DNA of 31,661 nucleotides, taken from the NCBI GenBank assembly GCA_934271655.1, contig CAKQRW010000038.1, forward strand, positions 1 to 31,661, given 5' to 3'. This document shows, one piece after another, positions 1 through 8,046 of this stretch. Positions within the stretch are counted from its first letter, which is position 1. The number at the start of each line of letters is the position of its first letter. Position numbers and translations under genes: made by a program. Under the pieces are notes generated by a model. That model was not told the origin of the DNA and searched no databases. It saw only the letters and a program-made list of their open reading frames with translations. The DNA is from an uncultured Bacteroidaceae bacterium. GTDB lineage: Bacteria; Bacteroidota; Bacteroidia; Bacteroidales; Bacteroidaceae.

Positions 1-1453
1 AAGCCTCCGTTTCCTTCAGCGAACGGGTGCGCATGATGTGGGAGGCATCGCCGTTGAATCGGTCGCTCGTCAGGTCGTCGCTCAAGTGCTCGATACCGAG
101 GATGAGGTCGTGACCCTCAAACTTCTGCGAGGTGATGGAGAGACGTGGCTGGAAGATGCGGCTCTTATATACCTTGGTTCGCTCGTCGTTGCGCTCATGT
201 CGCTTGAATCGGTCGTAGAAGTCGCCATGCAGGGAGGCTGTGATTTTGAACCAGTCCTTGAAGGAGTACTTGATTTTGGCACCTGCCGTCCAGTCGCGAG
301 CCTGACTGAAGGTCATGTCCTGGATAAGGTCGTAGGTGTTCATATAGAACGCACTACCATAGGCGAGAATCTCCAAGTTCTTAAATGGATCGTAGAAGAC
401 CTTCTGCGATACCGAGATATGCTCCGTACCCTCGATGCCCATTGGCGGACGGGAGGCTACGCTTGTGATGGTCACGTCGTGGTCGAGCCAAGGGTTCGCC
501 TCCTTGGTATAGACCTTCTTGTCGTTCTCCGCCTGGTACATGTAGAAAGCATCGCTGGAGGAGTACCATACATCGGTCTGCGAGGTCACCTTGCCAGCGT
601 TGAATCCTGCAGATACCCAACTCTGGAGGTTCGGGCGGTCGGCATTTTTCTCAAACATATAGAGGAAATCCTTCTTCATCGGGTTCTTGTAGTTACGCTC
701 GTTCATCTGCCCCCAACGCACACCTGCCTGTATGTCGATAGGCTTGGTGGTCTTCTTGGTGATGAGGTTGATGACGGCACCCGACGCACGGCTACCGTAG
801 AGGGTACTGCTGGCACCCTTCACGATTTCGATGCGGTCGATGGCATGGAGGTTGAAACGCTCGTAGTCGAGGTTACCCGCCATGTCGCCCGTCAGTCGCT
901 CGCCGTCCTGTAGGAAGAGCACGTGGCGGGCATCCAAGCCCTGCATGGAAATCTCGTTGCCGAAGCCCACCTTCTGGATGTTCATGCCCGGAGTCTCCTG
1001 TTGGAGAGCCTTGGTCAGGTCGGCATAGCCGGCATCCACCAGCTCCTTTCCGCCGAGCACCTGCGTGCTCACTGGCGAGAGCTTGATAGGTCGGGCGGTA
1101 CGAGAGCCCGTAACCACCACCTCGTTGACTCTCATCGCGTCCTCTGTCATAACGATGTGCAATATTGAGTCAGAGCCGATGGTCCCCTTCTGTGGATTGT
1201 ATCCGATGGAGGTGACATTGTAGTACCACTTGCCATCATGAGTCAACTCTATTGTTGCTTCACCGTCCATGTTGGTGACAGCACGTTGGGGCGACATCAT
1301 CTTCTCGTTGTCATCGCAGGTGATGATTGCTCCGATGATAGTCTGTTCCGTGTCTTTGTCGAAGATACAGAATTTCACCTTGCGCTGCGCTGCCATTGGC
1401 AGGGCAAGCATCAGCAACAAGCCGATGAGCATTACATTTCTGATTGTCTTCAT
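1..1453 (-). CDS. TonB-dependent outer-membrane receptor, 3' part missing
   Basis: This is the N-terminal 484 codons of an outer-membrane receptor that takes up a substrate using TonB energy; the window edge cuts it inside the barrel. I translated it from the ATG at 1453-1451. Residues 1-22 are a signal peptide ending in a PMAAQ site. Residues about 24-100 look like a small carboxypeptidase-regulatory-like domain, followed by the TonB-box-like EVVVTGSR. The plug domain runs to about residue 215 and contains ILFLQDGERLTG-like (LFLQDGERLTGD) and VKGASSTLYGSRASGAVINL. The plug most resembles single-component receptors of the HmuR/BtuB/CirA type rather than SusC, because no SusD gene follows. Substrate is unknown; heme, cobalamin or metal chelate are possibilities from family resemblance only. 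A terminator lies just upstream at 1518-1554, so it probably has its own promoter, which I could not identify. Confidence 0.9.
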   Translation of the reverse strand, partial: MKTIRNVMLIGLLLMLALPMAAQRKVKFCIFDKDTEQTIIGAIITCDDNEKMMSPQRAVTNMDGEATIELTHDGKWYYNVTSIGYNPQKGTIGSDSILHIVMTEDAMRVNEVVVTGSRTARPIKLSPVSTQVLGGKELVDAGYADLTKALQQETPGMNIQKVGFGNEISMQGLDARHVLFLQDGERLTGDMAGNLDYERFNLHAIDRIEIVKGASSTLYGSRASGAVINLITKKTTKPIDIQAGVRWGQMNERNYKNPMKKDFLYMFEKNADRPNLQSWVSAGFNAGKVTSQTDVWYSSSDAFYMYQAENDKKVYTKEANPWLDHDVTITSVASRPPMGIEGTEHISVSQKVFYDPFKNLEILAYGSAFYMNTYDLIQDMTFSQARDWTAGAKIKYSFKDWFKITASLHGDFYDRFKRHERNDERTKVYKSRIFQPRLSITSQKFEGHDLILGIEHLSDDLTSDRFNGDASHIMRTRSLKETEA

Positions 1454-1517
1454 TCTTATATATTGTATTTATTATTCTTTCTTTACCTTTTATATAATAT
1501 GTAGGAATCGACAAGGC

Positions 1518-1554
1518 ATAAAAAAGCCTTTCAGCTTGTCGGGGCTGAAAGGCT
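1518..1554 (-). terminator. Rho-independent terminator after the DUF2442 gene
   Basis: A perfect 11-bp inverted repeat (AGCCTTTCAGC at 1525-1535 and GCTGAAAGGCT at 1544-1554) with an 8-base loop is followed, in the minus direction, by a run of T. It sits 11 bases after the stop of the DUF2442 gene and separates that gene from the TonB receptor. Confidence 0.85.
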
Positions 1555-1565
1555 ATAGTAAAGGG

Positions 1566-1850
1566 TTACAGAATTTCTGCTTCGTTTCTCTTCATGATAA
1601 GTGGATAGCGTTCTGGATGTTTCAAGCTATCAATTTCTAAATCAACATCAAGCTTTGGCCATTCGATAGCATTTCTTCCGCTCATTTTTACATCAAGAGC
1701 ATCTGAGATACAGGCGTGTTTCATCCACGGAATACGATTATACGATATGAAATAATCGTTACCTTTCACGGAAAGCATGATACCCTTATCGTTAATCATC
1801 AAGACGCTTACCAACGTGTCTTGTGAATTTGGTTTTAAAATCGTCTCCAT
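1566..1850 (-). CDS. DUF2442 family protein
   Basis: A 94-residue protein that I recognise as a DUF2442-type protein. The pattern includes SVKGNDYFISYNRIPW in the middle and WPKLDVDLEIDSLKHPERYP near the end, which matches the usual layout (a beta-rich N-terminal half, then a W-P-x-L-D-x-D-L motif). Genes of this family are typically paired with DUF4160 genes and the pair is often listed as toxin-antitoxin-like, although the activity is not established. Here the upstream open frame overlapping its start by 59 bases encodes a DUF4160 protein, so the pair is conserved. The DUF4160 partner is damaged at its 5' end, while this gene appears intact. It lies in A+T-rich DNA between two surface-protein genes, which suggests an inserted module. 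Confidence 0.75.
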   Translation of the reverse strand: METILKPNSQDTLVSVLMINDKGIMLSVKGNDYFISYNRIPWMKHACISDALDVKMSGRNAIEWPKLDVDLEIDSLKHPERYPLIMKRNEAEIL

Positions 1851-2043
1851 TTTCTCTAAGTATTTTTTCTATGTAACTTAATTCTTTGCTGCTAAAGCCA
1901 AAATTCTCAGCAAGTTCTATCTTTGGTTCCAACCAATACTTGCATTCCTTTTCTGCTTTTATAACATGAATGTGTATTCGGGATTCTTCATTGGAGTAAA
2001 TCTTGAATACGTATCCATTCTGTTCTTTAAATTAAGGACTCAT
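1792..2043 (-). pseudogene. DUF4160 family protein, 5' end broken
   Basis: Not visible as an ATG-started frame of normal length. Reading minus from the ATG at 2043-2041 gives M-S-P and then a TAA stop at 2034-2032; the same frame then continues open to a stop at 1794-1792. The translated body contains NGYVFKIYSNEESRIHIHVI, KYWLEPKIELAENFGFSSKE and LSYIEKILREN, which is the DUF4160 pattern (HIHV followed by a W-L-E-P motif). Family members often begin M-S-P or M-P-T, so the ATG at 2043 is probably the original start and a few codons after it have been lost or shifted. It could still be made from a non-ATG start after the stop. It overlaps the start of the DUF2442 gene, as is usual for the pair. 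Confidence 0.7.
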
Positions 2044-2068
2044 TATATGAAATCTTTAACTCTGCTTG

Positions 2069-2096
2069 CAAAGATACTATTTTTTTTTTGAAACAA
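2069..2096 (-). promoter_or_regulatory. Bacteroidota-type promoter for the DUF4160/DUF2442 pair
   Basis: On the minus strand a TATCTTTG -7 box (2076-2069) is preceded by TTG (2096-2094) with 17 bases between. The start codon at 2043 lies about 26 bases downstream. The spacer contains a run of ten identical bases (2080-2089), and the spacing is a little short for the usual 19-20. Confidence 0.55.
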
Positions 2097-2200
2097 GCAA
2101 GAAAATCCCCTACTTTATGTTTATGCCTTTCGTTCCAATATGTCGAAGAGCGATTCAAGCCTCGCCGTGGCTTATTTCTTTTCCTTTCATTTCCGTTTGT

Positions 2201-2244
2201 AAAAAGAAAGAGAGACATGTCTGGGCATACCCCTCTTTCCTTTC
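2201..2244 (-). terminator. Possible terminator after the small lipoprotein gene
   Basis: In the minus direction, AAAGAG (2238-2233) pairs with CTCTTT (2212-2207), with an inner GGG/CCC stem, followed by CTTTTT. It is 20-60 bases after the lipoprotein stop at 2264. The helix has a large one-sided bulge that is itself palindromic (AGACATGTCT), so the call is tentative. The rest of 2097-2200 shows no gene. Confidence 0.4.
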
Positions 2245-2263
2245 TGTATATAGCTATGGTATC

Positions 2264-2911
2264 TTATTTGATTCCATTAGCCTCTTTGTAAGCTTTCAAA
2301 TCTTCCTCGTACTTTTTCTTGTCTGCATCAAAAGTAGCGAGACGAGATTTGTCAATGGTCTGCTTGAAACACTCGGAACGAACATTCATCATGTTATAAT
2401 TAACGATGAACTGTATTTCATGCGTCTTGGCATTGTAATAGCCTTGCACACTACTGCCTTTTGCACTTGATGCAGAGCCATCTGTGTCAGTGCCCCATAC
2501 AGAACCATCTTCACCCTTAAACTTTATCCAACCATCACCTGTATATTCCTTCTGCTCCCATGAATTGAGAACCATGGTTTTGACATCACACTTGAAATTA
2601 ATAATCATTCCCATATTACCAACGGTAAAGGAAAGCAGTGATATGTTAAACGTTTGAGGGTCATCTTTGCTCCACTCAAATTTGAATTTCGTAGGACAAC
2701 CCTCTGGTAACAGAGTCTTATTTACTCCATTCATTGTGGCATTTGTACTAAGAACAATCTCACCATTAAGATAGCCCGTTGCTTCTTTCACAAGTTCAGA
2801 ATTTGCATCAGAGTTAGTGATTTCTTCATCAGAAGAACAAGAAGAAATTGCAAAAAACGCCAAAAAGAGCAATGATAGACAGACAAAGTTTTGCTTGATG
2901 TTTACCTTCAT
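2264..2911 (-). CDS. Small surface lipoprotein of unknown function
   Basis: A 215-residue protein with a type II signal peptide: a positively charged N-terminus, a hydrophobic core and the lipobox AISSC with C25 as the lipid anchor, followed by SSDEE, an acidic stretch of the kind that favours surface export in Bacteroidota. The rest is predicted mostly beta, ending in a short charged helix (residues about 190-215). It resembles the DUF4840/DUF4903-type lipoproteins common in Bacteroides and Prevotella, but I cannot fix the family. The gene starts 36 bases after the leucine-rich lipoprotein gene and is probably cotranscribed with it from the promoter at 4455-4485. Low G+C content is shared with its neighbour. 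Confidence 0.8.
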   Translation of the reverse strand: MKVNIKQNFVCLSLLFLAFFAISSCSSDEEITNSDANSELVKEATGYLNGEIVLSTNATMNGVNKTLLPEGCPTKFKFEWSKDDPQTFNISLLSFTVGNMGMIINFKCDVKTMVLNSWEQKEYTGDGWIKFKGEDGSVWGTDTDGSASSAKGSSVQGYYNAKTHEIQFIVNYNMMNVRSECFKQTIDKSRLATFDADKKKYEEDLKAYKEANGIK

Positions 2912-2947
2912 TACGTAACAAAATAAAGTTTTAAATTATTATTAAAA

Positions 2948-4387
2948 TCAAATCCAATTAACTGGACTATATTCTGAATATGTACTATTATCATCCTGCA
3001 AGTGAGCAGAGTATGCCTGAACAAAGTTTTTTGTACTTTCTTTGTCTAAGACATCTTGTGAAACTGTGAAATAAACTTTTCTTCGAGGATTTGATTCAAA
3101 ATCGTACAACTTATTATTAGAGCTACGATAATATGCAATCAAATTGCTTGGATAAGTAATCTCACAATTAGGCAATTTGCAAAGAACCAAATCGCCTATT
3201 CCTTCTATACTTTGCAAATTAATCGCTTTTAATTTTGGCAGATTTGCTAAGACAACTTGAGATGTAACCTTTTTATTATTTGGATTGATTGTTATTTCTT
3301 CAAGATTCTCACAATCTCTACAATCCAATAAATTTGACATCGTAGCATCAAAATCCTTTATTTCTTGATTAAGGAAAGCTGTATTGGTCAAATCCAATGA
3401 AGTTATAGAAGGATTATTGCTAATTCCCAAAGAGGAAAGAGCTGTTGCTTCACTCAAATCTAACCCTCCAATAATGTTGGTGTTATCTACAATCAAACCT
3501 TTTACATTTTGCCTTGGCGACAATCTATGACATACAAATTGTTTAGTTTGCTCAGTGCTTGACTGAATATCTATGAAAACATAGAATGATTGATAAAAAG
3601 GATTGTTTACAAAATACTCTATGCCTTCAATAGAAGTTATCTTTTCTATATCTTCATATTGTGTGTCATACTGCAAGAAAATATTGCGTCCTCTATCTTC
3701 TAGTCCCAAAGGCTTACTAATATCCAACTTGCCTTCTGAATTAAAAACAGAACTAAAGTTCATCTTCAAATAAGCAGCAAAATATGTATCAGGAATCTCT
3801 CTCAAAGTATTATACTTCTCCAAAGAACCCTTGTTATTTACCATTTGCATGTCAACAGTCTTATTCTCAGCCTCATTCTCTGTATAGAAAGGCATCAAGT
3901 CCTCTACATTATACTTGCAAGAGGCAGGGAGATAAAGTTTGGTAAACTCATGAAGGATAGTAGCTTTCACCTCGTCGTTCTCCACCTTGGCAGTTACCAA
4001 GCCGTCGAAGTCGTAGATTTCATTGCCTTGCAAGTCAAGACCTGTAATCTGTGAAGGAAGGGAAGCTATATGGAAAATAGGACCATAGCCATTGTTGCTA
4101 AGGTTCAACTCTTTCAAATTAGGAAAAACAGAAAGTTCTTTCAGGGCGGCGGTATCAACCTGTGTGCCAGAAAGATCGAGTGAAGTGGTGCTGTTTGCTT
4201 TGTCATCAAGTAGCAACTTGCCGTTCTCGTCGAATGTGTATCCCTTGCCCGCAAGAAGGGTCTTGAGCTGAGAGTTATCCACTGCCACTGTACTGTAAGA
4301 AGGCGCATCGTCATCACTGCTGCAAGAAGCGAAGCCGAGGCAGAGAGCCATTGCAGCAAGACCGACGAAATTCTTAAAAATTTTCAT
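2948..4387 (-). CDS. Leucine-rich-repeat surface lipoprotein
   Basis: A 479-residue lipoprotein. The signal peptide ends at LGFASC with C22 lipidated, followed by SSDDD. Residues about 69-135 carry leucine-rich repeats (LDLSGTQVDTAALKEL, LKELNLSNNGYGP, GLDLQGNEI), and further repeat-like segments occur around 305-400 (GLDLSEATALSSLGISNN, SITSLDLTNTAF, LPKLKAINLQSIEG). Such proteins act as ligand-binding or adhesion surfaces; the ligand here is unknown. It is the first gene of a probable two-gene unit with the small lipoprotein. The first 80 or so codons are markedly richer in G+C than the remainder, so the gene may be a mosaic. The start is fixed by the signal peptide and by a promoter 70 bases upstream. 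Confidence 0.85.
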   Translation of the reverse strand: MKIFKNFVGLAAMALCLGFASCSSDDDAPSYSTVAVDNSQLKTLLAGKGYTFDENGKLLLDDKANSTTSLDLSGTQVDTAALKELSVFPNLKELNLSNNGYGPIFHIASLPSQITGLDLQGNEIYDFDGLVTAKVENDEVKATILHEFTKLYLPASCKYNVEDLMPFYTENEAENKTVDMQMVNNKGSLEKYNTLREIPDTYFAAYLKMNFSSVFNSEGKLDISKPLGLEDRGRNIFLQYDTQYEDIEKITSIEGIEYFVNNPFYQSFYVFIDIQSSTEQTKQFVCHRLSPRQNVKGLIVDNTNIIGGLDLSEATALSSLGISNNPSITSLDLTNTAFLNQEIKDFDATMSNLLDCRDCENLEEITINPNNKKVTSQVVLANLPKLKAINLQSIEGIGDLVLCKLPNCEITYPSNLIAYYRSSNNKLYDFESNPRRKVYFTVSQDVLDKESTKNFVQAYSAHLQDDNSTYSEYSPVNWI

Positions 4388-4454
4388 TGTTCTTTGTTCT
4401 TTTAAAATGTTTATAATTAAAATTGAATGTTACTATAGTTTAAATTTCAAGCTG

Positions 4455-4485
4455 CAAAGGTACGGCTTTTGTGCCACATGCACAA
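4455..4485 (-). promoter_or_regulatory. Bacteroidota-type promoter for the lipoprotein pair
   Basis: On the minus strand a TACCTTTG -7 box (4462-4455) and a TTG (4485-4483) are separated by 20 bases, matching the Bacteroidota consensus. The start codon at 4387 lies about 68 bases downstream. Confidence 0.7.
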
Positions 4486-4769
4486 TACTCAAAAATAATG
4501 AAATATTTGTGCTGAGAGTAAGAGGATAGATGTATTGCGTGTTTTGGTCAAGATGTGCATATACAGTGAGTTAGCGTAGTGAGAATGATAGAGAAGAAAC
4601 TCGTGAGTATATGAGAAGAAGGCTGTGCCATACCTATAAATGGGGAGAGCCTGGCATGGCTTATATAAGGAAACAATAGGCAGGTGCCTTTTTGGCGGCT
4701 GCGCAGGAGTGTGCCGCCTCAACTGTAAAAATTGTTTATTGGCATGAGGAATTGCCTGTTCACCATGCC
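4486..4769. other. Intergenic stretch without a convincing gene
   Basis: The space between the lipoprotein promoter and the permease terminator holds no frame with recognisable protein features; a 105-codon minus frame here is low-complexity and overlaps the terminator. The only structure seen is a GGCGGC/GCCGCC inverted repeat (4694-4699 and 4713-4718) next to a short palindrome. Confidence 0.5.
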
Positions 4770-4815
4770 GAAAAGAAAAACGGGAGCCTTGTGGCCATAA
4801 GCCCAAGCTCCCGTT
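4770..4815 (-). terminator. Rho-independent terminator of the purine permease gene
   Basis: AACGGGAGC (4779-4787) and GCTCCCGTT (4807-4815) form a perfect 9-bp stem that can extend inward with one bulge; in the minus direction it is followed by TTTTTCTTTT. It lies about 60 bases after the permease stop. Confidence 0.85.
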
Positions 4816-4877
4816 GTGTAGGTATGGAGAAGAATCCTTCTCGTGTGATGCAGTCGAATAAGGAAGTTATGCAAGGG

Positions 4878-6182
4878 TCAATCCTCCTTGCTCTTTGGCA
4901 GAAGGAGATTGAGAATGACCGCAAGCAGGAACACCACAGCCACGCAGTTGTCAGCAAACACGGTGCGGACGATGTCGGGGAATATGTTGAACATGCCTGT
5001 GGCTTGTGTGAAACCGAGTCCCACAGAGAGGGAAAGGCTGACGATGATGGTGTTGCGCTGTGAGAAACCGCTGCGCGCCATCATGCCAAAGCCAGCATAG
5101 AGGATGCTGCCGAACATCATGATGGTGCATCCGCCAAGCACAGCCTGTGGAATGGTGGTGAGGGCATAGCCCACAGCAGGGAAGATGCCGCCAAGAATCA
5201 TTATGATGGCTCCTATGGCTATGGTGAAGCGGTTTATCACGCCCGACATGGCCGCCAGTCCGACGTTCTGGCTGAAGGAAGTGATAGGTGTGCAGCCGAA
5301 GAGGCCTGAGATGCTGCTGACGAAGCCGTCGCAGCATACGGCCGAGCCCATCTCTGCCTTGTGCGGATTGCGGTTGAGAGCACCGTTGCATAGGGCGGAG
5401 GTGTCGCCTATGGTCTCGGTGGCAGAGACAAGATAGACCGCCACTACAGAGAGGATGGCTCCCAGATTGAACTCAGGGACGAACGGCATGAACTTAGGCA
5501 GGGAGAATACAGAGCACTCTGTGATGCCGGAGAGGTTGACCATGCCCATGCAGAGGGCGAGGACATAGCCCACGATGAGGCCCACGAGCACAGAGAGTGA
5601 GCGCAGGAATCCCTTGGCGAAGACTTGGCAGAGAAGGCATGCCAGCAGGGTCACGCTGCCCACGATCCAGTTGTTGAGGCTTCCGAAGTCGGGAGCTCCC
5701 TGGCCTCCGGCAAATGAGTTGGCTCCAATGGGGAGAAGGGAGAAGCCGATGGCTGTCACCACGGTGGCTGCCACCACATGAGGTATGAGCTTGATCCAGT
5801 ACTTGGCGAATAGGCCGAGCACGCCTTCCACGAGTCCGCCCACGATGACAGCTCCCATGAGGGATCCCATGCCCTGAGCTGCTGCTATGCTGATGGCGAG
5901 GGAGAGGAAGGTGAACGAGATGCCCATGACGATAGGCAGGCGCGAGCCTATGCGCCACACGGGATAGAGCTGCACCAAGGTGCCTATGCCGGCTATCACC
6001 ATGCAGTTCTGTATCAGGGCACCGCTTGTCACATTGTCCAGTCCGATGGCGTTGGCCAGGATCATGATTGGAGTGATGTTGCTTACAAACATGGCCAGCA
6101 CATGCTGGAGTCCGAACGGCAGGGCTTTCGCCACAGGCACTCTGCCATCGAGCTGGTAGAGATTTTCAATTGTCTGTTTCAT
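4878..6182 (-). CDS. NCS2 family nucleobase (xanthine/uric acid-type) permease
   Basis: A 434-residue inner-membrane protein of the nucleobase-cation symporter-2 (NAT/NCS2) family, importing a purine or uracil together with a cation. About 12-14 hydrophobic segments span the whole length. The family marks are present: the QH pair at residues 26-27 in the first membrane helix (FGLQHVLAMF), the glutamate at 256 in SATETIGDTSA, and the NAT signature beginning QNVG at 305. The sequence around these favours the xanthine/urate branch over the uracil branch, but specificity is inferred. The gene is 92 bases after the CotH-like gene and has its own terminator. I found no clear promoter box or purine riboswitch in front of it. 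Confidence 0.9.
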   Translation of the reverse strand: MKQTIENLYQLDGRVPVAKALPFGLQHVLAMFVSNITPIMILANAIGLDNVTSGALIQNCMVIAGIGTLVQLYPVWRIGSRLPIVMGISFTFLSLAISIAAAQGMGSLMGAVIVGGLVEGVLGLFAKYWIKLIPHVVAATVVTAIGFSLLPIGANSFAGGQGAPDFGSLNNWIVGSVTLLACLLCQVFAKGFLRSLSVLVGLIVGYVLALCMGMVNLSGITECSVFSLPKFMPFVPEFNLGAILSVVAVYLVSATETIGDTSALCNGALNRNPHKAEMGSAVCCDGFVSSISGLFGCTPITSFSQNVGLAAMSGVINRFTIAIGAIIMILGGIFPAVGYALTTIPQAVLGGCTIMMFGSILYAGFGMMARSGFSQRNTIIVSLSLSVGLGFTQATGMFNIFPDIVRTVFADNCVAVVFLLAVILNLLLPKSKED

Positions 6183-6231
6183 GTTGTTTGAGTGATTAGT
6201 GGTTTTTATGTGTTCAGTCTTTTTCTGTGTG

Positions 6232-6276
6232 TTTTATTCAGTAGCCTTGTTCCATGCGTTTTTATTCAGTAGCCTT
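6232..6276. repeat. Two copies of a 17-bp direct repeat, 28-bp period
   Basis: TTTTATTCAGTAGCCTT occurs at 6232-6248 and again at 6260-6276, a 28-base period. The second copy reaches into the stop codon of the CotH-like gene, so it is a small duplication at that gene's 3' end. Confidence 0.8.
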
Positions 6277-7897
6277 ATTTCTGCATGCCGTTGATGTGAT
6301 AGTTTTTCTCGCCTGCAGAGATAATTATATTGCGGTTTATTAAGCGTTTGGTCACCGGCCGCTTTGCCTTAGAAGGGTATGTGGACGGCACGTCGTCTGT
6401 AGTGCAATAGCCAAGATACTCGTCTTCAAGTTCTATTCGCCTCTTTATCCAGCTGCGTACTCTCTCTTCTGTGTCGGTATAGCCGTTTTCAGCCACGGGC
6501 GGAATGCCTTTTACAGGTACGGTGGCTTTCCATATCCGATAATTGTATGTGCAGCAGTCTCCCACGCTGTATGCTCTGTCACTGTCGTAGGAAGGAAGGG
6601 AGTAATAGTCGCTCCAGTCTTCAATTAGCATCCATTGGTCATTGTATAGTGGATGTCCATTTGATGGGCATGTGCTCCATTTGTCATATTCCAAGGTGTA
6701 ATAGTCTGTCCCCACTCGCCTGTTCCAATCAGTCAGATGCCTCAATAAGCCTTCTACCGATATGGTTCCGCTTTTCCGCAAGGCGGCGTATCTGTCTCTG
6801 ATGTCCTGCCAGTAATACGTCTTGATCCAGTAGTACGGGACGGAGTTGGTGTAATTTTCCATGTCGTAGCGGGTGGATATCCATGACCATTCTGGCGGGA
6901 AGATAAATGTGCCTTTCCGTGATATGCCGAAAGTCTCGTAAAGGTCATATGGAGCGACAAACCATTTCGTTCCGTCGTAAGTGAACAGCTGGGCGTTCTT
7001 TCCGATGCCGTCGATGTTGGATGTGATGATACCATATATGATAAAGTCTATGAAGCTTGCTGTGTCATATCTTTTGGCTATTTCCTGTCGCATGCCATCG
7101 TCTGACATAGTGTGGCTCATTGCTGTCAGTTCATTATGGTAATTAGCGAGGTTTCTGATGATGTCTTTTGACTCCTCTGTCACGACCTTTGGGTTTCTGA
7201 TGCTTATGTCGTTCCATTTGACTTCTCCGCTGCTGAAGCTGTTGGTGTACGTCTCAAGCTGAAACCACACTTGCTGGGGATTGTCTTTCTCCATTCCCAT
7301 GTTCTTGCGGTGTTTCTTGAGTTGCCAGGCATATATACCGTAGAATTCTCCATTGAGATATACTATGCATGGAAATCCGTCGGGGTGACATAATGCCTTA
7401 GGAGAATAGTCTGTCAAGCCTGCGCGCTCCAATACATGTGGGCGGTCTCCTGTTATGTCGTCATAAAACTTATATGCTGTGGCCACAGCCAGTCCGCCGC
7501 GGAATGAGTCGAGCCAGCCTGCCTTGAAATGGAAAGCGTCTTGTTTTATCCAGTTGCCGATGGTTATGCCGGTCGTTTTCTCGCCTATCCACTCGTCTTC
7601 GCAAAAGTCTACAGATAAGTTTTTCTTGGGGTACCTGAGGGACGTAGCTCCCTGGGCGTTGACAATCACGCGCTTCTTGAAAGACACTCCTTTGTCATCG
7701 GAATACTCGAGCCATGCGTGTAGGTTGTCTTCCTTGCCTGTGGGCAGTACCTCTATTCCTGTGATGTTCACATGAGCCAAGGATGGTTCGTCCATGACTA
7801 TCGAGCTGCAGTCGCTGTAATCATGAGTCTGGGCGCAGATGCCTATTGGCAGCATGAATAATATGAATATGCCCAAGTATCTTCTGATGGTGTGCAT
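6275..7897 (-). CDS. Secreted CotH-like (atypical protein kinase fold) protein
   Basis: A 540-residue exported protein; residues 1-22 form a signal peptide ending ICAQ. Residues about 40-340 match the CotH family, first known from Bacillus spore coats and later shown to contain protein-kinase-like enzymes. Visible marks are SLRYPKKNLSVDF (87-99), NGEFYGIYAWQLKKH (182-196), and the segment SNIDGIGKNAQLF leading to APYDLYETFG (315-324), whose D and surrounding residues match the conserved catalytic-site region. Residues about 441-469 (AYSVGDCCTYNYRIWKATV) resemble a chitin-binding type CBM5/12 module. Bacteroidota carry many secreted CotH proteins of unknown role, so no substrate is proposed. 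It stands alone between yifB and the permease gene. Confidence 0.8.
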   Translation of the reverse strand: MHTIRRYLGIFILFMLPIGICAQTHDYSDCSSIVMDEPSLAHVNITGIEVLPTGKEDNLHAWLEYSDDKGVSFKKRVIVNAQGATSLRYPKKNLSVDFCEDEWIGEKTTGITIGNWIKQDAFHFKAGWLDSFRGGLAVATAYKFYDDITGDRPHVLERAGLTDYSPKALCHPDGFPCIVYLNGEFYGIYAWQLKKHRKNMGMEKDNPQQVWFQLETYTNSFSSGEVKWNDISIRNPKVVTEESKDIIRNLANYHNELTAMSHTMSDDGMRQEIAKRYDTASFIDFIIYGIITSNIDGIGKNAQLFTYDGTKWFVAPYDLYETFGISRKGTFIFPPEWSWISTRYDMENYTNSVPYYWIKTYYWQDIRDRYAALRKSGTISVEGLLRHLTDWNRRVGTDYYTLEYDKWSTCPSNGHPLYNDQWMLIEDWSDYYSLPSYDSDRAYSVGDCCTYNYRIWKATVPVKGIPPVAENGYTDTEERVRSWIKRRIELEDEYLGYCTTDDVPSTYPSKAKRPVTKRLINRNIIISAGEKNYHINGMQK

Positions 7898-8046
7898 ATG
7901 GCAGTGTCTTTTGTTTGTGGATAATAGGGATAAGCTTGTGATTCTTGCCTGTTTGGAATAGCATCTTCAGCATTCTCCGGTCATGGTTGTTGCTGAATGT
8001 CAGCAGTCTCATCGTTCATTGCCTCATGGTGTGAAAGCGAGTGTGT

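Noticed and set aside
2097..2200. Small genes in the A+T-rich gap
   Set aside because: Short frames on both strands overlap one another and the candidate terminator, with no start-site or domain support.
4489..4806. 105-codon minus-strand gene
   Set aside because: It runs through the permease terminator, has an unusual composition and no domain.
6183..6274. Purine or preQ1 riboswitch before the permease gene
   Set aside because: The 92-base gap shows only a short duplicated sequence and no matching aptamer structure.
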